Shown here: one piece after another, positions 56,162-64,000 of the stretch | How the letters are laid out: each line of letters starts with the position of its first letter | Position numbering within the stretch: the stretch's first letter is position 1 | DNA from: Nematostella vectensis | Lineage: Eukaryota; Cnidaria; Anthozoa; Actiniaria; Edwardsiidae | Direction: 5' to 3' | Length of the DNA: 64,000 nucleotides | Assembly (NCBI RefSeq): GCF_932526225.1 | Contig: NC_064034.1 | Location: 13,964,887-14,028,886 of the forward strand | Translations under genes and position numbers: made by a program | The notes under the pieces: generated by a model | Told to the model about the DNA's origin: nothing | What the model saw: the letters and a program-made list of their open reading frames with translations, nothing else | Database searches by the model: none

Positions 56162-57769
56162 ACACCTTTTGCTGTTCATTAACGGGAAAGGGACATTCAT
56201 TTGTGCCAAAAGTTACATCGATAGCGTGTATTGTACGTTCATCAACATCGCACGAAACATTATTTAGCGTGGCTCGACTTTCAATAACAATAATTGAATA
56301 TTCGTGAACATTCATAAGCATCAACGGAGAACGCAATTGGATATTCAATTCGATTGGAACGAACATTCTTTTGCGCGCAATGAAAATTTAATTGCACGTT
56401 TGGACAATCAATAGCGTTTAATGACAATCAGTTATACGAAATAGAAAATTCATTAGTGCTATTAACATAAACAAGGACAATCAACAAGCCATTTCAGAGA
56501 TTAAGTACGCAGCAGCTTTGTCTCCTATTATCTTTGCTCTACAAAGGAGTTCTTTTGTCTCAATTCTTCTCGTTCTTTGTGTCGAGGTGCGGATATTGTT
56601 CATTTGCCCAATCAAATTGCAGATTGTAAGAGCTACGTACTGACCCATTTCAGACAATCATGTTCATCAAGGTGACATTCATGAATGTGGTTTGACAATC
56701 ATTTGTTCGATTCAAACAAACATTATAAGAAAAGAAAATATCAATAGTTTTATTTCGATTTTTGAAGTGACATTTATACCTGAAATTGATCTCTATTAAC
56801 ACAGCGAGGTATATAGGTTTGCATAAAACAAAACCATTGCCCACATTTCGCTCCTGTGACTGTTCCTATGTTGTAGCCTCCGATGTTGAGAAATGGGCTG
56901 TAGGGCGGTAACTTTTTTAGCTCAGTGTTTGAGCCGGTATCTAGTGGGTTATGGTGCGTTATGGTGCACCGGTAAAGATTCAGTCGTGTTTGTGAAGTCG
57001 TTGAATCTTTGTGCATTCATTCCCCCGATGATAGAAAAGTGGAAGATAAGACCGTTAGTGGGCGAAATAGCCAAAGTGACTGTGATGTTTCTTCCAATTT
57101 GACCATATACTTGGCGGTACGCTCTCTCTCCCCTCTTCTAGCTCTTCCCTGTGTTCGAGGGGTTTCTCGGCGGCATTTCTCATACAAACGTTTTCTGTTT
57201 TTCTATAGTGAACGAGTGAGTATATATTTTTTGCTTTTATAAACTCTCCACAAAAAGTGTTGTTCGTTTGTCTTGTTTTTTTTTTGTTAAAAAATATTTA
57301 TAGTTCTATATTTCTCTTAATTTTAGGAGCCAACTGTTTAAAGAAAAAAGAAAAATAGTAACTCTAATTAAATTTCATTTTTCCTTGTTGTTTGGTTTAA
57401 ATCGGATAAATGGTTGTCAAACCACATTGATGAATGTCACATTGATGAACACGTTTATGTTAATAGCACTAATGAAGTTTCTATTTTTATAACTGATTGT
57501 CAATAAACGCTACTGATTGTCCAAACGTGTAATTGAATTTTCGATTGCATGCAAAAGAATGTTCATTAAATCCCGAATGAATGCCCAATTGCGTTATTGA
57601 TTGTCCGTTAATGCTATTGAATGGTAGCGCATATTCAATCATTGTCATTGAAAGTCGAGTCACGCTAAGGATGTTTCGTGCGATGTTGATGAACGTACAA
57701 TGAACGTTGACGATACAACGTTTGGCACAAATGAATGTCCCTTTCCCGTTATTGAACAGCAAAAGGTGT
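56162..57769. mobile_element. 1.6-kb element with long terminal inverted repeats
   Basis: Left ACACCTTTTGCTGTTCA and right TGAACAGCAAAAGGTGT are perfect complements. The inverted similarity continues inward for about 300 bp and, more weakly, to about 56705 and 57412. AAT flanks both sides (56159-56161 and 57770-57772), a possible 3-bp target duplication. The arms are rich in ATTGATTGTCC / GAATGTTCATTAA motifs. The interior is non-coding, so this is a non-autonomous fold-back or long-TIR MITE. Confidence 0.75.
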
Positions 57770-58219
57770 AATATATAGATTTAGGCACTGCCTAAAAGCG
57801 GAGCCAGCATTTAACACCTTTTTGTGTTGACTGATAGGGGTAGTTTTAGGGGGATCTTGGTGTCTCTAGAATGTTTTTTTTAATGAGATTAAAAATATGT
57901 CAAATTTTACTGCCATGTTATTATGAATTGTATTGGCCCCTCCAAATGGATCAAGCAAGAACTAATTCAATATTATTAAATATGCATTGTGAAAGTTAAC
58001 AAAATACTTAAACTTGATGTGAAAAAGGCTGTCAAAGTTCAAGGTGTCTTAGTTGACGAGAATGTTTTTTCAAAAGTCTAATGGTCAATTCTTATTTCTC
58101 TTTATAGAAGTTCCACTATGTATATTTTTATCAAAACACCATTCTAACAAGCTTGACCTTGTGAAGAATATATCAAGGATGTAACAGCATTCCAAAGATT
58201 TAGATGCCATACTGTAGTT

Positions 58220-58389
58220 CAGAGGCGGATCTAGCTTTTTGCCAAGGGGGGATTTGGCCCAAAAATTTTCGTCATTATTTTACCTTTGTAACGATTTGGA
58301 ATGAAAAGATACACTGAAAACAATAAAAAAAGAAAGCCCAAGGGGAGGTTTAAACCCCCTAACCCCCCCCCCCCCCATAGACCCACTAT
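58220..58389. mobile_element. 170-bp MITE in Helentron copy E
   Basis: Absent from copy A at the equivalent site (28400-28412 reads through GGAAACTACAGAATGG). Flanked by TGTAGTT on both sides (58213-58219, 58390-58396), or 8 bp with one mismatch, as expected of hAT-type insertion. It starts CAGAGGCGGATC. The right-hand inverted repeat is weak. Contains a run of about 14 C. Confidence 0.6.
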
Positions 58390-58888
58390 TGTAGTTTCCA
58401 TGTACCACAACTGATTATTCAGAAGAATGTGTTGAAACTAAACACCACAAATATACCTCCTGTCATGCATTACATATTGGTGCACCCACCCTTTGGCCTG
58501 TTGGTTTTAGAAACCCTGGATCCACCCATACTGGCTACTCAAAAATGAATGCAATGGAGGCAAATCCTAAACTATTACTGAAAGTGCTTAATTCCAATTT
58601 CTAATTTCAAACCAAGCCATGTTCATTGACCTATGTTAGGGTTAGAGAGAAATAAATATAACAAAAATTTAATGGGGAGAAGAAAAAAGGGAGAAATGAA
58701 TGACTCTATTTGAAAAAAATGTGACTCTGCTTATAACAATAATGCAATAATACCTTAAATGAGCATATTCCTAACATTTTCGCTTTTCTATTTACCTATA
58801 GGTTTGATATAAAACTGTTTTTTTACAGATTTATTATTGAAAAAGCACAAGTTTGATGTTGTCTTTATATAATTTAAGTACCTTGCTC

Positions 58889-59394
58889 CCAGGGGGGAGG
58901 TGCGGGGGACTTTGAGAAACGAGAGTTTGAGAGACGGGGGTGCTCGACAGATAATCATTTTTAACCCTTAGGGATAGCACTAAGGGCATGGTCAACAACA
59001 ATTCTTACCCCTAAGAGGTAGCACACTGGGTGTGGTCAGAGGAATTTTTAACCCTGAGAGATAGCATTAAAAAAAAAACAATGCTGGTTTTAATTTGCTG
59101 ACGGATCCTATATTGTTATGTTACCGACAATAAAGTCGAAAGTATTAACTGATCAGTTGACTTGTGGTTTATTGTAAAATACATTTCAAGCGATTGGGCC
59201 ACCACTTAGCGTGAGACACCCTAAAAGATAGCAGAATCGGAAATATACTCCTCCCCGGGCATGAAAACCCCTAAAAGATAGCAGAATCGGAAAAATCCTA
59301 AAACACACCCTAAGAGATAGAAGTTGGTAAGAATATTATACCATAAAAGATAGGTCAAGCACCCCCGTCTATCTTTCTGGAGAGTCCCCCCCGG
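58889..59394. mobile_element. 506-bp MITE in Helentron copy E
   Basis: Absent from copy C (34313 reads ACCTTGCTCTAATG straight through). Flanked by ACCTTGCTC on both sides (58880-58888, 59395-59403), a 9-bp (or 8+1) target duplication. It begins CCAGGGGGGA and ends CCCCCCCGG. Inside are repeated AGATAGCA-type blocks (TAGGGATAGCACT, AAGAGGTAGCACA, AAAGATAGCAGAATCGG). Confidence 0.7.
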
Positions 59395-59777
59395 ACCTTG
59401 CTCTAATAAAAAACCCTTCCCTTGATAGAAGTTTCATTAATGTGCTACATTCTGACCAGCTTTGCCCTTGCAAAGAAACAAATGATGGATGCAACAGCAT
59501 TCCAAAGATAGAATGATACAGTTAGATACACTTCAGGTGCCATATGGAAGATTAATATATCACTTATTACTGGTGATACTCTATCACCAAGGAAATTAAA
59601 ATTCACAAACATACCTCTAGTCATGCATTAGACATTGGTGCACTCACCCTGTAGAATATGGCCTGCTTTTTTTTATAGAAACCATGGATCCACATATGCT
59701 AATGGTACTCCAAAATTAAATGCAAGGAGGAGAACAAATTGATTTCAAACGTATTACCTATTTTAATTTATTTAGGG

Positions 59778-59780
<3 letters not shown>

Positions 59781-59822
<42 letters not shown>
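59781..59822. repeat. (AG)n microsatellite
   Basis: About 21 uninterrupted AG units. Copies A and C have only short AGAGAG tracts at the equivalent site (CTCTCTCT near 22840, AGAGAGAGAG near 34752), so this one expanded. Confidence 0.97.
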
Positions 59823-59829
<7 letters not shown>

Positions 59830-61346
59830 AGCAATTGGACTATAGCTTTGATAAAAAAAAAAACTCATCAGTAATGAAACAACTTGATTGAGCACTCTCC
59901 TAACATTTTCTCATTAATCTTTAGGTTGATAGAAATAATGTTTTCAGATTTATCATTGAGGGCAAGTGCTTTAAAAAAGCCTATTTCACATTTACTGCTG
60001 TATCAAAGTAAGAAATCCCCTACTTTATTATCTTTAAGACATTTGCCTATTCTCATGCCTCCAAGCCTTCAGCATCAATCATGGCCCTCGGGTAGTCCTT
60101 TGTTGGTTTTACCTTAATAAAAGTGAAAACAAGGATTTTTTTTTCTTTCAAAACAACATTTAAATAAATAAACACAATAGATAGTTATGCAAGATGCAGA
60201 CAATATAAGCTAAGCAAAAAGAATATAGGTAATAGGGGTTGCATTTTGTGTTTTTATTTTCGATGAGAAAATTATCTTGTGACTGTGAAGTTAATATATA
60301 GTAAGTATATATAGTATATATAAGTTATTTGTAGTTTTTATAATGTTGAAAAGGTTGCTGTATCTTCGAGAAGACTAAATACACAGAATATAAAGACAAG
60401 AAAGGTCTTCTTTAGCAATAAATAACAAGATGATATTTGTTAGCCTATATTAAATATCTCAACGCAGTCAATAAAGCATAGAGAGAACGAAGAATATCAA
60501 AGGATGTTGTTATGATCAAATTGTTTGATTTAGACCACGAATTCTCAAAGCAAACTCTATAAACAAATGTATAAATCGAACAAGCTAAGTGACATTGAAA
60601 CAGTAACTAGCTTGAGCGATTGGTTTTGGGGAAAAAACACGAAGAAACCAGCATTATAAAAGCACAACAATAAAAGAAAAATAACTGTGATATTCTCAAT
60701 ACAAACCGTCGTTCAAAACTCACCTTGGCAGTGTTTTTTGTCGCTTTCTGTTTGTCGCTTGCGTGGTTGTATTCGCTTTTTGTTGTAAACTGTGAACTTG
60801 TCGACTTTCTGCTTGCAAGAAACTCGTCGACACAAGTGAATTATTTTTATAGCTGAAAAAATACATCAATCCAAGGCCCTTTCTTCTCAGGATCTCCTTA
60901 TAGATCTCCATAGATATAGACGTGAAGGAATATTATTAAAATGGTAGTGTAGAGCCTCTAAGTAGTCCTCTTTTTGCTGCTGCAACGGACGGGATTCACG
61001 AACATTCGGGTAGCTTTTACTATCGGCTCGTACTTCAGACCAAACGGTTCCTCAAAGATTTCAGCCCATTTGACTCCACATATTTTCTCATTAAATACTA
61101 TTTTCAATCTGCCTTTTTTGCTGTGAACATACGAACTCTGATGGCTGTAAAAAAATAAAATACGTAAAAGCGTAAGACCGGGGGGGCCTGGGAGTTGCGC
61201 GATTGACTGGATGGATGGATTGTGACACCACAGGATACCCGCGCGATGACCACAAAACCAAGTCACATAGCTATACCATATTTCTATACCTATGGAGCTC
61301 CGCGCGCGGACTGCGGCCGCGCCGGCTCCGCTATAATATAAAATAT

Positions 61347-63827
61347 AATTACACCATATTCTAAAACTCATCGTAAGATAAATGGGCATGGAGAAGGGAT
61401 TATTAAAATATGGTCCAATTTTCTACGGTGACTCTGATGAGTCACAATGGCCGAGGGTTAGGTGACTTTTTTCTTCATCACCATCGTCATTTAAAGGCCC
61501 ATGACAGGCGCGTACACGGGGTGCACGCATCCCCCTCCCTTTAGGGGAGAAAAGTGGGTTATTTCATATTAAGGAATCTTCAAATACTATGCTTTTTTCA
61601 TACTAGACCATGACTGCGCGGCCCCCTTCAGACATTCTTCAAAAACTATGCTTTTTCCATATGAGACCAATGACTACGCAGCCCCCCTTCAGCAAATCCT
61701 GGGTACGCGCCTGCATGTGTTCAAGAAAAGAAAGAGTAAAGAGTCGAGGAGGAGGCTGAGAGACGAATAAAGGTTGAAAAAGTATGACAACTATGACTGG
61801 GTACAACCCAATAGAGAGGGCAAGCACAAGAAGCTAAATGTGTCGGTCCTTGATCTATACATAGAGAACGAGAAGCTCAACTGCTAGAAGAGGATATTAA
61901 AGGGAGATCAAGTCGATGCCATTTCCTTTGCACGGAGGACTGTAGCGAACGCTAGGAGCGAAGGGCCGGAAAGTGAAAGTGGCCTTTCAGAGGAGGTAAA
62001 GTAGGAGGATGAAGAACTTGTCAGGGGCGGATCCAGGATTTCAAAATGGGGGGTGGATAATGGCCGGATAGACGGCTTATAACTGATCCAGTGGTTCTTG
62101 GTAGGTCACATCGATCTAACAATACTTCACGCTGAATTGGATTTGTCGCGTCAGCAAAGCAGGCGAAGGCACATGGAGAGTACCTTCCGTTTCACAGACA
62201 TTTATTTTCTTTCGACTTTCTTTTTAACTTAAAAAGAGGGGGTGGATATCCATCCAATCCGACCCCCCTGTTTCCGGCCCTGCTTGGAATGAATAATATT
62301 GGAAGTGATGATGAGGGGAGTTGATCAAATGCATAGACGATTAGTCGGAGGCTGATTGGGAAGACTAGAAGTCGGAGAGTGACAGAGATGATAGGTCACA
62401 TAGTGACAGAGAAATTGATAATTCGGAGAATGACTGATTTAACTTGGAGGGTGACAGAGGAGACGCTCCCACAAAGGACTAGGTCCGTCCGGGGCCGTTA
62501 TTTGTACAAATGACGGTAACAGGTGCAAAAGGGATAACACGGCACAAAAATCCATATTTACGCACGTTCCGCGTAAAGGGTGATAAACATTCACGTTTAT
62601 TTACGTTCTGCATAAAAATCGCGTAAAGGGTGATAACAATTTACGCATCTTTACGTTCTGCGTAAAGATCGCTTGAAGGGTGATAAACATTTACGCTTCT
62701 TAACGTTCTGCGTAAAGATCGCGTAAAGTGTGATAAACAGAGACATTTTAGAAAATAATTGTATCAATACCACTGGGTATGTATCCTCAAAGATTCGGTG
62801 CAACACGAGGTGTTAGTCTAGTGTAGTAGTCTAGCCAGGCCAAAAGAGAAAAATGACATGAGTGTACAAGTGATAAATACGCTAAGGTGTATTTCACGGG
62901 ATTATGATACTCTAAAGTAATGTAAAAACAGTGAACATTATCTTGATGCGTGAGCGAAGCAACTCTTTATGCGTGGGCGAAACTACTCTTAAAGACGTGG
63001 GCGATACAACAACGTGGGAGAAACCACCGCAATTCGGTACTAAAGGGGTTCTAATATGTTCTAAAAGTTATGATATGTACCGATTCTTTTTTTTTTTGTT
63101 TTATGGATATACCATACACACATTCCTTTGGGGGTACTTACAGTTAAAGTCGTTTGCGTCTCGTCATGAGTATTTCATTAGTTTTTTTTCGAGTTTTGTT
63201 TTCTTTGTTTTCCCTTAACTTGTTATAAACAACAAACGAATATATATGCCGTCAAAGAAATCACTAATGTAAGCCGCTTTGCTTTAATCACTTGGAATAA
63301 CTACGATATCCTTAGTCTTATGTACTTCAGGGACCTACTCCCCGTGTACGTTACACGTTCGGTGTTTGTTATGAGTTTAAGTAAATATATAGATTTAGGC
63401 ACTGCCTAAAAGCGGAACCAGCTTTATCAAAATATTTTCATATGAGCATTTTTGGGCAGATAAGGGTGTGACCCCCCCTGAAGATTAGAGTTTTCCATTT
63501 TTTTAGAATAAAATGATGCATAATATCAAACCTAACCTTTGTATGCTTTATATATCCTTCCCACCCGCCTTGCATACATACAACCTATTAAAAATGCATA
63601 GTTCCGGCTATATTTTATTTTATCTTATTTATTTTCCCCACCGAAATGAAATGCTTGACCTTTTATTTAATTTATTTATTTCCCCAACTGTATTGAAATG
63701 CTAGACCTTCCTCTCCCAATCCACTTCTTTTGCAGCTAACCCCAAAAATATTGGAGATATTAGTATCATTTATAATGCTTAATAGGATATTATCTACCAA
63801 TAGCAAAGAGGAGGTTACGAGCTTTAA
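61347..63827. repeat. 2.4-kb dispersed block, second copy
   Basis: Matches 50150-52477 throughout. Starts just right of Helentron copy E and ends at the junction with the repeat family shared with 8786. Includes the second copies of the MITE (62032-62282), the palindromic minisatellite (62555-62745) and the Helentron hairpin (63394-63410) with inverted repeat AGCGGAACCAGC. Confidence 0.85.
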
Positions 63828-64000
63828 GACCAGCGGTCTGAGTTCGTCGAGATTTCTCGGAAAAATGAAGTTTGGGTGCCCTAGCTCAAAATTAAACTGG
63901 TAATAATGCGTTTTCCGCATTCAAACAACGCCTTCAAATCTCCAGAAAAAACAAGAAAGAGCGCTCAAATCAAAAGAAATATACTGTCGGCGATACTAAA
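63828..64000. repeat. short version of the dispersed repeat seen at 8786-9400
   Basis: GACCAGCGGTCTGAG through CTGGTAATA matches 8789-8862, then jumps to the sequence equivalent to 9295 onward (GCGTTTTCCGCATTC). It runs off the window inside the 212-bp unit. Confidence 0.75.

Larger units (their letters stand above)
57774..61332 (-). mobile_element. Helentron-like repeat, copy E
   Basis: The left end has a perfect hairpin (57780-57796) and AGCGGAGCCAGC (57797-57808). The right end is GCCGGCTCCGCT (61321-61332), preceded by a GC-rich GCGCGCG stretch. The body aligns with copies A and C and contains two MITE insertions and a GA microsatellite. It abuts the long-TIR element on the left and the duplicated 2.4-kb block on the right. 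No genes beyond the 5' remnant near 60980-61110. Confidence 0.65.

Overview
This window reads as animal (eukaryotic) DNA: AT-rich and intron-bearing, with almost every recognisable coding segment belonging to a transposable element. The mix is Ngaro/DIRS-type tyrosine-recombinase retroelements, Ty3/gypsy LTR elements, CR1/L2-like LINEs, a P-element-type transposase, Helentron-like repeats with an RPA gene, and a DUF229 gene. It fits an invertebrate, and I would guess a cnidarian such as an anemone or coral. That assignment is inference. No rRNA, tRNA, CRISPR or bacterial operon structure was seen.

Layout. 0-1.2 kb: two partial minus-strand host-like exons, one secreted and Thr-rich, one faintly like a PC-esterase N-terminal exon. 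1.7-4.15 kb: a 74-bp palindrome and the 3' half of a DIRS-like element (RNase H plus tyrosine recombinase, minus strand). 4.5-8.2 kb: a DUF229-family gene, now a pseudogene. It carries a 52-bp and a 1608-bp patch, both copied from sequence just upstream, and a minisatellite in an intron. 8.2-10.9 kb: non-coding repeats. 10.9-12.95 kb: a decayed DIRS/Ngaro RT-RNase H.

12.95-28.77 kb is one Helentron-like repeat (copy A) swollen by three nested insertions. These are a Ty3/gypsy element (13.74-18.19 kb), a near full-length CR1/L2-like LINE (about 18.97-22.73 kb, minus strand) and a Ngaro-type element (23.52-28.13 kb). The Ngaro element has textbook A1-B1-A2-B2 split direct repeats, an apparently secreted-protein ORF, a five-copy amplification inside pol and an intact-looking recombinase. 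Copy B starts at 28.77 kb, directly abutting copy A. It carries a PC-esterase-like pseudogene and a two-exon RPA-like pseudogene (OB folds plus zinc ribbon). Copy C (33.80-36.48 kb) lies in the opposite orientation.

36.5-43.6 kb: rearranged ORF fragments, then a multi-exon P-element-like transposase pseudogene split by a second LINE whose 3' end is a 245-bp (AAT)n run. 43.6-49.4 kb: a second Ty3/gypsy element with a 4-bp target duplication. It interrupts an unidentified minus-strand ORF that resumes in frame on the other side. 50-64 kb: mainly non-coding repeats. These comprise a 2.4-kb block present twice (50.15 and 61.35 kb), tandem repeats, a long-inverted-repeat element (56.16-57.77 kb) and Helentron copy E (57.77-61.33 kb) with two MITE insertions.

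How the parts relate. No pathway is encoded. What the window records is a sequence of insertions. Because Helentron copies A, B, C and E share sequence, each supplies the uninterrupted empty site for insertions in the others, so several insertions can be resolved to the base. The strongest leads are the Ngaro element carrying a signal-peptide ORF, the Helentron with RPA and PC-esterase cargo, and the DUF229 gene patched twice with locally copied DNA.
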